A stretch of DNA of 18,052 nucleotides from an uncultured Collinsella sp. (GTDB lineage: Bacteria > Actinomycetota > Coriobacteriia > Coriobacteriales > Coriobacteriaceae), in contig URKH01000040.1 in assembly GCA_900548255.1 (NCBI GenBank), forward strand, positions 1-18,052. The letters run 5' to 3'. Every line of letters begins with the position of its first letter. Within the stretch, counting starts at the first letter, position 1. Below, in pieces: positions 1 to 6,269 of the stretch. The translations under genes were made by a program, and so were the position numbers. The notes beneath the pieces were generated by a model that saw only the letters and a program-made list of their open reading frames with translations, was not told where the DNA came from and did not search any database.

Positions 1-54
1 AGTCGTTGGGGACGTTCTTGTTTGACTAGTCGTTTAAGAACGTCCCCAATGACT
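1..54. repeat. REP-like hairpin repeat, GGGGACGT family
   Basis: Two arms, 1-19 and 36-54, are reverse complements at 18 of 19 positions. They are separated by a 16-base loop that itself contains the palindrome GACTAGTC (24-31). The right arm runs into the stop codon of the coiled-coil gene on the minus strand (stop at 53-55). The same GGGGACGT core occurs again in a shortened form at 3144-3173, which suggests a dispersed family. It could act as a transcription terminator for the minus-strand gene, although there is no clear T-run. The element starts at the window edge and may extend further left. Confidence 0.8.
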
Positions 55-1837
55 ACTTGCTTGCGAACAGCCAGACTAGGATGATCACCAGGATTGCGGC
101 GACGATGCAGACGATGGCGCCGGTGAATTTGATGCGTGAGTCGCGGGTGCGCTCTCGTACGTCGTCTTCGGCGGCCTCGAGCTGGTCGACTTCTTGCTCG
201 GTCTCGGCGTGTTCGGCTTTGTCTCGGGCCAAGGATCCTGCAAGCGACTCAGTGATTTCTGGGTGGTCGTGCACCTCGGTCGCCTGTTCGATGATCGACT
301 GTGCATGTGCGGCATCTGCTTGGGCGTTGGCGATGGTCTGCTCCTGGTCGCGGCGTGCCTTGTCCTCCGCGGCGATCTTCTCGCGCAGTTCGCGCTGACG
401 AGTCGCGGCGGCAGTCTTCGCCGTCTGCAACTCGTCGCGCGCGGCATCGGCTTCGGTCGTCACGGCTTGGTGCGCGCGTTTTGCGTCGGCGATAGGGGCT
501 TGAGCCTGCTCGACGGCCTGCTCGGCTGCGGCAAGTGAATGCTCAAGGTCGGCGGTGATGCGCGGGACATCTTCTTCGGCTTTACGCAGGGCATCTGCCG
601 TGTCGGAAATCTGCATCGAGAGCTCGCTGGTGCGCACCGTATAGTTGGCGGGATTTGCCGAGGGATTGCGTTGCAGCTCGGCATACTCATGACGCAGTGT
701 CTCGAGCTGGGCGCGCGTGGCGTCGACGGTTTGTTGTGCGGCGGCAATGCCGGTGTCTCGCTCTGCCTTCACCTTGTCGCGGATGCGCTTGGAATCCTCA
801 AGACGTCGAACGAGGCGGTTGCCGGTCTCGCGCGAGCTCGCCTCGCGGGCCTCCACGGCATCGAGCGTGGCCTTCAGACGGAGCTCAGTCGCGTCATCCT
901 CTGTCTTCATTTGTTCGAGCTGACCCTTGAGCTTTGTCGCTTTGGAGGCGTGGGCATCACGGTCAATCTCGGCGGCCGCTGCAGTCTTTTGGGCCGTGGC
1001 AATCGCCTGGCGCTGGTCGGCGACGATCTGGTCGTAGCGGCCTGCGATATCCTGGCGCGTCTCGAGTTCCTCGGCCTGATCGGCAATGCGCTGCTCAAGT
1101 TCGGCCAGGTGGGCGCGGGCATCGGCAAGTGCCTTTTTCGCGGCGTTCATCTCGCGCATGGCCGAGGCGCCCTGGGCGATAAAGGTGCCCACGGCGTTCG
1201 CAGTGTTCGAGACAGCGGTCCCCAGATCGCGGCTCGCGGCGGAGGAGTGCGGGGCGGTCGGGCGAGCGGTGTCGGCAGCGTCCGCATCGGCAGCCTGCGG
1301 CACGGCGATATTGCCGGTACCGCCCTCGATCACAGAAAAGCCTGCTGCGTGCGGGTCGACCGCATCGGCGCCAATCGTGGGATGCTCGAGCTGCAGAAAC
1401 GAGGGCATGGTGCTGCCCTGGTCGGCAACCGGAGTCTCGCCGGGTACGAAGGTCGAGGCTGCCTCGGCGGCCTCCTCTTCCTCGGCGTCAACGTCAGCGT
1501 CGGCCACGGCGTCTTTCATCGCTTTGACGGCATCCATCATGGAGTCCATGACGGCGTCGAGCTCTTCTTCCGAAGAAACCTCGATGGGGCCCGCTGCCTG
1601 TACCGCGGGCTTCGCATCGGGCTCGCCGCCACCCGGTTCCGACTGATCGCCTTCGCCTTGCTCGACAGTATCATCTGCGTCTGTGGCCTTATCTGCGGTG
1701 GCGTGTACATCTTCGTCGGATGCATCGGCTGATACATTCGCGGGTGCGTCGGCGCAGGTAGGAGTGTCGCAGCCGTCGATGGCGTCTGCGGAATGATCAA
1801 TATGCTGCTGAGTCTGGGGGTCCAGCTCGTCTGTCAT
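53..1837 (-). CDS. Acidic coiled-coil protein with C-terminal membrane anchor
   Basis: I do not recognise a named family. The 594-residue product has three parts. Residues 1 to about 200 are low-complexity and rich in Asp, Ala and Glu, probably disordered. Residues about 231-560 are a long run of Ala/Glu/Gln/Lys/Arg heptads that reads as coiled coil. The last 24 residues hold one hydrophobic helix (GAIVCIVAAILVIILVWLF) ending in ASK, with basic residues just before it. There is no N-terminal signal peptide, so a tail-anchored protein with a cytoplasmic coiled coil is the simplest topology. The start was placed at 1837 because GAGGAG lies nine bases upstream. A Met two codons earlier (1843) is too close to that site, and the longest frame (to 1948) has no ribosome site. 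It has no co-directional neighbour. A scaffolding or envelope-associated role is possible but not shown. Confidence 0.75.
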   Translation of the reverse strand: MTDELDPQTQQHIDHSADAIDGCDTPTCADAPANVSADASDEDVHATADKATDADDTVEQGEGDQSEPGGGEPDAKPAVQAAGPIEVSSEEELDAVMDSMMDAVKAMKDAVADADVDAEEEEAAEAASTFVPGETPVADQGSTMPSFLQLEHPTIGADAVDPHAAGFSVIEGGTGNIAVPQAADADAADTARPTAPHSSAASRDLGTAVSNTANAVGTFIAQGASAMREMNAAKKALADARAHLAELEQRIADQAEELETRQDIAGRYDQIVADQRQAIATAQKTAAAAEIDRDAHASKATKLKGQLEQMKTEDDATELRLKATLDAVEAREASSRETGNRLVRRLEDSKRIRDKVKAERDTGIAAAQQTVDATRAQLETLRHEYAELQRNPSANPANYTVRTSELSMQISDTADALRKAEEDVPRITADLEHSLAAAEQAVEQAQAPIADAKRAHQAVTTEADAARDELQTAKTAAATRQRELREKIAAEDKARRDQEQTIANAQADAAHAQSIIEQATEVHDHPEITESLAGSLARDKAEHAETEQEVDQLEAAEDDVRERTRDSRIKFTGAIVCIVAAILVIILVWLFASK

Positions 1838-2132
1838 AGGCATGTGCTCCTCATCGTTGTTCGTCACCCTATGATAAAGTCTCGCGCCGACATCCCACGC
1901 GCCGCAGCAAAGTTTCAAAACGTGTTCGATGGCTCGATCTGATAACAATAACTCGGCCGCTTTATCCAGTTTGTACTTGACAATCCCTTCGCCGAACGAC
2001 GTGGTGCCGTTCGCCTACCGCGGTCTTTTATTTTCGCTTGAACACGCTAAAGTTGCATCTCAGCTTTTGGCGCGTGAAGTTGGATACGCGCAGTCGGCGG
2101 GCGTGCCCGTCGTGATTTGAAAGGACTTTCTT
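1838..2132. other. Divergent intergenic region, no clear gene
   Basis: This 295-bp gap separates the minus-strand coiled-coil gene from the plus-strand dehydrogenase, so it should hold both promoters. A TTGACA-like hexamer is at 1977-1982, but no good -10 sits at the right distance. A 63-codon frame (1929-2120) lacks a ribosome site and resembles nothing I know. I see no strong hairpin. Confidence 0.4.
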
Positions 2133-2933
2133 ATGGGACTTTTCACTGGCAAGACCGTGATTATCACCGGCGGCGGCAAGGCCACGCTTAAGGACGGCTC
2201 CGCTGGCTCCATCGGCTACGGCATCGATATCGCTTTTGCCAAGGAGGGCGCAAACCTCGTCATTACCGGCCGCAACGTCGCCAAGCTCGAGGCTGCCAAG
2301 GAGTCTCTCGAGGCTGAGTACGGCGTTAAGGTTCTGCCTGTTCAGGCCGATGTCTCGGCTGGCCAGGACAACGAGGCCGTCGTTCAGAACGTCATCGACA
2401 AGGCCATTGAGGAGTTCGGCCGCATCGACGCCGTCGTCAACAATGCTCAGGCCAGCGCTTCGGGCGTGACCATTGCCGATCACACCATGGACCAGTTCAA
2501 CCTGGCTATTTACTCCGGTCTGTATGCCACCTATCTGTACATGCAGAAGGCCTATCCGCACCTGAAGGAGACCAAGGGTTCCGTGGTCAACTTTGCTTCG
2601 GGCGCCGGCCTGTTTGGCAACTATGGCCAGTGCAGCTATGCCGCCGCCAAGGAAGGCATCCGCGGCCTGACCCGCGTCGCCGCCAACGAGTGGGGTCCCG
2701 ACGGCATCAACGTGAATATCGTATGCCCGCTTGCTTGGACTGCTGCGCTCGAGAACTTCCAGGATGCCTATCCCGAGGCGTTCAAGGCCAACGTCCACAT
2801 GCCGCCGGCGGGCCACTACGGCGACGTCGAGAAGGAAATCGGCCGCGTGGTCGTTCAGCTCTGCGGTCCCGACTTTAAATACATGAACGGCGAGACGGTC
2901 ACCCTCGAGGGTGGCATGGGCCAGCGGCCGTAG
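2133..2933 (+). CDS. Short-chain dehydrogenase/reductase (SDR)
   Basis: This 266-residue protein is an NAD(P)-dependent oxidoreductase of the SDR superfamily, probably cytoplasmic; its substrate is unknown. The fold signatures are a cofactor glycine motif TGGG (12-15) continued by GSIGYG (25-30), Asp73 in QADV, NNAQ at 103-106 where NNAG is usual, catalytic Ser156, and Tyr169/Lys173 in YAAAK. About nine extra residues split the usual TGxxxGxG motif. The helix position that normally carries the fourth catalytic residue, Asn, reads Ile126. The end, GETVTLEGGM, fits the usual SDR C-terminal strand. AAAGGA seven bases before the ATG supports the start. It appears monocistronic, with hairpins directly downstream. 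It is not an obvious match to the 7-beta-hydroxysteroid dehydrogenase known from Collinsella. Confidence 0.9.
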   Translation: MGLFTGKTVIITGGGKATLKDGSAGSIGYGIDIAFAKEGANLVITGRNVAKLEAAKESLEAEYGVKVLPVQADVSAGQDNEAVVQNVIDKAIEEFGRIDAVVNNAQASASGVTIADHTMDQFNLAIYSGLYATYLYMQKAYPHLKETKGSVVNFASGAGLFGNYGQCSYAAAKEGIRGLTRVAANEWGPDGINVNIVCPLAWTAALENFQDAYPEAFKANVHMPPAGHYGDVEKEIGRVVVQLCGPDFKYMNGETVTLEGGMGQRP

Positions 2934-2934
2934 G

Positions 2935-2962
2935 GTTACGCGGTTTTACCAAACCGCGTAAC
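2935..2962. terminator. Perfect 12-bp hairpin after the SDR gene
   Basis: Arms 2935-2946 and 2951-2962 are perfect reverse complements with a four-base loop (TACC). It begins two bases after the SDR stop codon. No T-run follows, so it may protect the 3' end of the mRNA or act with the next hairpin rather than terminate alone. Confidence 0.55.
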
Positions 2963-3004
2963 GGCTCGACGCTGCGCGGTCGCCAGAGCGACAACTTGTC
3001 ATTC

Positions 3005-3046
3005 AAAGAGGACGGCATGACCAGAAGGTCTATGCCGCCCTCTTTT
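3005..3046 (+). terminator. Rho-independent terminator nested in a longer inverted repeat
   Basis: The stem pairs AAAGAGG..CGGCAT..GACC with GGTC..ATGCCG..CCTCTTT around an AGAA loop, with small mismatches, and ends in TTTT. An outer pair of 11-bp perfect arms (2976-2986 and 3065-3075) encloses it, so the whole region could fold as one structure of about 100 bases. It would end the SDR transcript. Confidence 0.7.
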
Positions 3047-3143
3047 CATGCCAATTTGTTCGCCCTGGCGACCGCTCGCTGACATTTCCAAGACATCGGC
3101 GTTGCCAAAACATCGGCGTTGGCGTGGCTGGTAAATAGCTCCA

Positions 3144-3173
3144 CTCATTGGGGACGTACTTAAATGAGTACCC
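3144..3173. repeat. Shortened copy of GGGGACGT repeat
   Basis: CATTGGGGACGTACTTAA resembles one arm of the repeat at 1-54 (TTGGGGACGTTCTT). Here it is followed almost at once by a short opposite arm, AGTACCC, rather than a full 19-base arm. It reads as an internally deleted or degenerate family member. Confidence 0.45.
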
Positions 3174-3177
3174 GCCG

Positions 3178-3247
3178 CATGAGAGTGGATAATCTCCCGT
3201 TTTTGGTTTGTGTTTCGGGCCAAAGTGGGAGATTATCCACTCTCGTG
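3178..3247. repeat. Long perfect hairpin repeat upstream of tgt
   Basis: The 18-base arms 3181-3198 and 3227-3244 are perfect reverse complements, and three further pairs with one G-T wobble extend them to 3178 and 3247. The 28-base loop contains TTTGG and CCAAA, which can pair inside it. It lies about 85 bases upstream of the tgt -10 box. Its arm sequence (core GTGGATAATCTCCC) differs from the other hairpins in the window, so it may be a separate repeat family. Confidence 0.8.
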
Positions 3248-3331
3248 AGGTAAGCGTCCGAAAATCCACGCCCGTTTGCTGTCCCCTTTGCACCAGTTTC
3301 TGTCGAGTCGGTGCTTCTTGCGGGTTGCCCG

Positions 3332-3337
3332 TATAAT
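3332..3337 (+). promoter_or_regulatory. Likely -10 box of the tgt promoter
   Basis: TATAAT, a perfect -10 consensus, lies 38 bases before the tgt start codon. No convincing -35 is seen at 16-18 bases upstream. The start site and promoter strength are therefore inferred. Confidence 0.5.
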
Positions 3338-3374
3338 GGTTTGCGTATGAACCGCAACCAAGGAGTTCCAGTTT

Positions 3375-4514
3375 ATGGACCAGAACCTTTTTAAATTCGA
3401 CCTGATCGCCGAGGACCCGACGACGCACGCGCGCGCCGGCGTGCTGCATACCCCGCACGGCGACATCGAGACGCCGATCTTTATGCCCGTGGGCACCAAG
3501 GCAAACGTCAAGGGCATTCCTACCGAGACTGTCAAGAAGCTCGGCGCCCAGATCGTGCTCGCCAATACCTATCATCTGTCCATGCGTCCCGGCGAGGATA
3601 CCATCGCCGAGCTGGGCGGCCTGCACAAGTTCATGAACTGGCACGGCCCCATCCTCACCGACTCGGGCGGTTTCCAGGTCTTCAGCCACAACGATGCCGT
3701 CAAGCTCACCGATGAGGGCGTGCGCTTTATCGTCAACGATTACGACGGCCGCCACGTGTTTTGGACGCCCGAGGACAACATGGAAATCGCCATGAAACTC
3801 GGCTCCGATATCTGCATGCAGCTCGACCAGTGCCCGGGCTATCCCGCCACGCGCGCCTACGTTGAGCGCGCCGTTGAGCTGTCGAGCATGTGGGCCGAGC
3901 GCTGCTATAAGGCGCATACCCGCGATGACCAGGCGCTCTTTGGCATCGTTCAGGGCGGCATGCACCTGGATCTGCGCCTGCGTTCGCTGCGCCATCTGGA
4001 GGAGTGCGGTGATTTTCCGGGTTATGGTATCGGTGGCTATTCGGTGGGCGAGGATCACGAGACCATGTTCGAGACCCTGGCGCCGCTCGTGAGCGAGTAC
4101 ATGCCCAAGCATAAGCCGCGCTACCTGATGGGTGTCGGCAACCCGACCACGCTCGTGCGCGGCGTTGGCGTGGGCATCGACATGTTTGACTGCGTGCTGC
4201 CGACGCGCACCGGCCGTATGGGCACGGCATTCTCCAGCGAGGGTCGCCTCAACTTCCGCAACGCTCGCTTTGCACACGACGACGGTCCCATCGATCCCAC
4301 CTGCACCTGCCCGGTGTGCACGGGCGGTTACAGCCGCGCTCTCATTCGCCACATGGTCACGCAGAAGGAGATGCTCGGCGGCATTCTGCTTTCGATGCAC
4401 AACATCTACTACCTGCTCAACCTTATGCAGCGTGCCCGTCAGGCCATTATCGAGGGCCGCTACGGTGCGTTTGTGAGCGACTGGATGAACAGCCCTGCGG
4501 CGGTGGATTACTAA
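3375..4514 (+). CDS. tgt: tRNA-guanine transglycosylase (queuine/preQ1)
   Basis: This 379-residue cytoplasmic enzyme swaps guanine-34 in tRNAs with GUN anticodons for preQ1, a step in making queuosine. Seen in the sequence are DSGGFQVF (Asp96, substrate-binding/acid residue of the family), QGG near 193, the nucleophile Asp272 in FDCVLPTR followed by TRTGRMG, and zinc ligands Cys310, Cys312, Cys315 and His342. Length and motif order match bacterial Tgt throughout. AGGAG nine bases before the ATG supports the start. The usual partners queA, secDF and yajC are not adjacent. It appears to be a single-gene unit, with its own -10 box upstream and a hairpin terminator after it. Confidence 0.97.
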   Translation: MDQNLFKFDLIAEDPTTHARAGVLHTPHGDIETPIFMPVGTKANVKGIPTETVKKLGAQIVLANTYHLSMRPGEDTIAELGGLHKFMNWHGPILTDSGGFQVFSHNDAVKLTDEGVRFIVNDYDGRHVFWTPEDNMEIAMKLGSDICMQLDQCPGYPATRAYVERAVELSSMWAERCYKAHTRDDQALFGIVQGGMHLDLRLRSLRHLEECGDFPGYGIGGYSVGEDHETMFETLAPLVSEYMPKHKPRYLMGVGNPTTLVRGVGVGIDMFDCVLPTRTGRMGTAFSSEGRLNFRNARFAHDDGPIDPTCTCPVCTGGYSRALIRHMVTQKEMLGGILLSMHNIYYLLNLMQRARQAIIEGRYGAFVSDWMNSPAAVDY

Positions 4515-4649
4515 GAGCTGCGGGCGCGCTTGCGGGCTGTTTGCGGCCGGCGCCGGGCATGGCATTCGCTGGCATCGGTTGTGCGACCGCTGACCGATGG
4601 CTTGCGAGCGCTTGATGCATCGTGGGTACCATACCGAATGGTTGATGTT

Positions 4650-4696
4650 CGGGCGGGTGTTTGACGCATGGCGTCGACCCCGCCCGTTTCTATTTT
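4650..4696 (+). terminator. Rho-independent terminator after tgt
   Basis: The outer arms CGGGCGGG (4650-4657) and CCCGCCCG (4679-4686) enclose an inner stem GACGC-ATG-GCGTC (4663-4675). TTTCTATTTT follows. It ends just upstream of the ribosome site of the next gene, so it could also act as a leader element for that gene. Confidence 0.75.
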
Positions 4697-4711
4697 CGAT
4701 AGGAGTATCCC

Positions 4712-5470
4712 GTGACTAAGAATGAGAACGTCGAGGGCGAGCCTGCCTACGACGAGACGTACCGCCGCGGCCCCGTGGTCATGCGCGGCCCCATGATTCC
4801 TAAGGACAACACCTACGCCAACCTGCTGGCGCCCGAGGACTCGACCGACTGGTTGCATGCCGACCCCTGGCGCGTGCTGCGCATTCAGGCCGAGTTTGTC
4901 GATGGCTTTGGCGCGCTTGCCGAGCTTGGTCCTGCGGTGACCATCTTCGGCAGTGCCCGCACGCCCAAGACCGATCCGCTCTACAAGGCGTCGCGTACGG
5001 TCGGTCGTAAAATCGCCCAGCGCGGCGTGGCGGTTATCACCGGCGGTGGTCCCGGCGTCATGGAGGCGGCCAACAGGGGAGCGGCGAGCGCGAACGGCAA
5101 GTCGGTCGGCTTGGGTATCGAGCTTCCGCACGAGCACGGGCTCAACAAATACGTGAACCTCGGTATGGACTTCCGTTACTTCTTTGTGCGCAAGACCATG
5201 TTCGTCAAATACAGCTCGGGCGCCATCGTGTTTCCCGGTGGTTTTGGCACGCTCGACGAGATGTTCGAGGTGCTCACGCTGGTGCAGACGCACAAGGTTA
5301 AGCGCATGCCACTCGTGCTGGTGGGCACCGAGTACTGGCAGGGCCTGTTCGACTGGCTCAACGGCCCGGTGATGGACGCCGGTATGATCAGCCCGCTCGA
5401 TCCGGAGCTGGTGCACATTACCGACGACCTCAACGAGGCCGTCGACATCGTCCTGAGCGGGCTGATATAG
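4712..5470 (+). CDS. LOG-family (TIGR00730-type) nucleotide phosphoribohydrolase
   Basis: This 252-residue Rossmann-fold protein belongs to the LOG/lysine-decarboxylase-like family. Members cleave the base from nucleoside 5'-monophosphates, with cytokinin-activating enzymes as the best-known case; the substrate in this organism is not known. Defining motifs are GGGPGVMEA (111-119), which binds phosphate, and PGGFGTLDE (175-183), the catalytic signature. The first 60 residues or so are a polar extension before the fold. Translation starts at GTG 4712, with AGGAG six bases upstream. It follows the tgt terminator and precedes the toxin-antitoxin pair. Older annotations may call it a lysine decarboxylase, which the motifs do not support. 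Confidence 0.92.
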   Translation: MTKNENVEGEPAYDETYRRGPVVMRGPMIPKDNTYANLLAPEDSTDWLHADPWRVLRIQAEFVDGFGALAELGPAVTIFGSARTPKTDPLYKASRTVGRKIAQRGVAVITGGGPGVMEAANRGAASANGKSVGLGIELPHEHGLNKYVNLGMDFRYFFVRKTMFVKYSSGAIVFPGGFGTLDEMFEVLTLVQTHKVKRMPLVLVGTEYWQGLFDWLNGPVMDAGMISPLDPELVHITDDLNEAVDIVLSGLI

Positions 5471-5481
5471 GGCGGGCGTGC

Positions 5482-5558
5482 CTGCCGTTATAGTTATTTG
5501 AATGGCAGTCTGATGCTAAGTAACACCAAGCTGCTATTTAAATTGGGTATACTGATGC
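5482..5558. promoter_or_regulatory. Promoter and possible operator of the toxin-antitoxin pair
   Basis: A TATACT -10 box is at 5548-5553, 31 bases before the antitoxin start. Upstream, CTGCCGTT (5482-5489) and AATGGCAG (5501-5508) form a near-perfect dyad. CTGATGC occurs twice in direct orientation (5510-5516 and 5552-5558), 42 bp apart, about four helical turns. RelB-type antitoxins usually repress their own promoter, so these are candidate operators. The assignment is inferred. Confidence 0.4.
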
Positions 5559-5583
5559 AAAAGACGAGGCTAGGAGGTCGCGA

Positions 5584-5883
5584 ATGTCTACTGCAACGGT
5601 TAAGCCAACGACGGTTCGCATCGAAGAGGGGCTCAAGGAACAGGCGACTGAGTTTTTGGATTCGGTTGGTCTGAGTCTCAATTCGTATCTCAATCTTGCT
5701 GTTCGGCAGCTTGTAAATCAGCGGAAGATTCCGTTTGAAATTGTGGGTCGATCCGAAGTTCCCAACGAGGTGACGAGGCGCGCCATGGTGATCGCCGAGG
5801 CCCACGAGCTGGGGATTCTGCCAGACGACAGCCCGGCGTTCGATAACGTGAATAATCTGATGTCGTTCCTTGATGAGGACTAG
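5584..5883 (+). CDS. RelB/DinJ-family antitoxin
   Basis: This 99-residue protein begins with a ribbon-helix-helix domain: TVRIEEGLKEQATEFLDSVGLSL is the beta strand and first helix, followed by LNSYLNLAVRQLV, as in DinJ/RelB antitoxins that bind their own promoter. The C-terminal part, ending in an acidic NNLMSFLDED tail, should wrap around the toxin. AGGAGGT six or so bases before the ATG gives a strong start, as expected for an antitoxin made in excess. The toxin gene begins two bases after the stop. The pair is probably autoregulated. It marks the left side of the accessory segment. Confidence 0.92.
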   Translation: MSTATVKPTTVRIEEGLKEQATEFLDSVGLSLNSYLNLAVRQLVNQRKIPFEIVGRSEVPNEVTRRAMVIAEAHELGILPDDSPAFDNVNNLMSFLDED

Positions 5884-5885
5884 CG

Positions 5886-6194
5886 ATGTTTGAGATTAAG
5901 GTCGAGGCTCAGTTTAAGGCGGATTACAAGCGGACGATGCGCATTCATCCGCAGCTAAAATCTGAGTTTAAGGCGGCGGTCGCAGAGCTGGCGGCTCACG
6001 GCTCGCTTCCTGCGGAATATGGCGCCCACGAGCTCTCAAACCCAGGCGGCAATTACAACGGCCACATCGACTTTCATCTATCCGATGGCTTGGTCGATGT
6101 GGTCATTCTCTATCTGCCGCATAAGACTAATCCGGTGATCCGGCTGGTGAGAATGGGCTCGCATGAGGAGTTATTTCAGGGTCCGCAGGGCTGA
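5886..6194 (+). CDS. YafQ/RelE-family mRNA-cleaving toxin
   Basis: This 102-residue protein resembles YafQ, a ribosome-dependent endoribonuclease neutralised by DinJ. The residues matching the YafQ active site are present: His48 (AHEL), His64 (DFHLSDG), Asp71 (DVVILY) and His93 (GSHEELF). By these residues the toxin should be active. The family core runs from FKADYKR near residue 10 to HEELF near 97, so the gene looks full length. GAGGA inside the end of the antitoxin gene is its ribosome site, which implies translational coupling. Between Asp71 and His64 it has about three more residues than E. coli YafQ. Confidence 0.93.
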   Translation: MFEIKVEAQFKADYKRTMRIHPQLKSEFKAAVAELAAHGSLPAEYGAHELSNPGGNYNGHIDFHLSDGLVDVVILYLPHKTNPVIRLVRMGSHEELFQGPQG

Positions 6195-6212
6195 TTGCTC
6201 GCTTATGATTCG

Positions 6213-6269
6213 CGGGGGAATAGGGATTGATTCGCGGCCGATTGGACAAAAACGGTCCCTATTCCACCG
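6213..6269. repeat. Hairpin repeat, copy A of the GGAATAG family
   Basis: Arms 6213-6226 and 6256-6269 pair at 13 of 14 positions. The interior TTCGCGGCC..TTGG..AAAACGG is shared with copy B at 9750-9813, and the outer CGGTGGAATAG arm with the hairpin at 13203-13271. The right arm overlaps the last codons and TAG stop of the helicase gene (6259-6261, minus strand). It sits between convergent genes and may end both transcripts. Confidence 0.75.

Larger units (their letters stand above)
2934..3374. other. 441-bp intergenic region dense in hairpins
   Basis: No gene is supported here. In order it holds the 12-bp hairpin (2935-2962), the nested terminator (2976-3075), a 12-base tandem repeat (3093-3104 and 3110-3121), a shortened GGGGACGT repeat (3144-3173), an 18-bp perfect hairpin (3178-3247) and the tgt promoter and ribosome site. 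Long minus-strand frames reading into this region are antisense to tgt and lack supporting signals. Confidence 0.7.

Noticed and set aside
539..1732. 397-codon plus-strand frame antisense to the coiled-coil gene
   Set aside because: It mirrors the biased codon use of the minus-strand gene, has no ribosome site or family motif, and the coiled-coil frame has a clear start and coherent domains.
1929..2120. 63-codon plus-strand frame before the SDR gene
   Set aside because: No ribosome site, no recognisable domain, and it lies where promoters are expected.
3030..4565. 511-codon minus-strand frame across tgt
   Set aside because: It is antisense to a certain tgt gene and ends inside intergenic hairpins. 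Similar long antisense frames at 4511-5416, 11704-13062, 14165-15460 and 16130-17200 are shadows of real high-GC genes.
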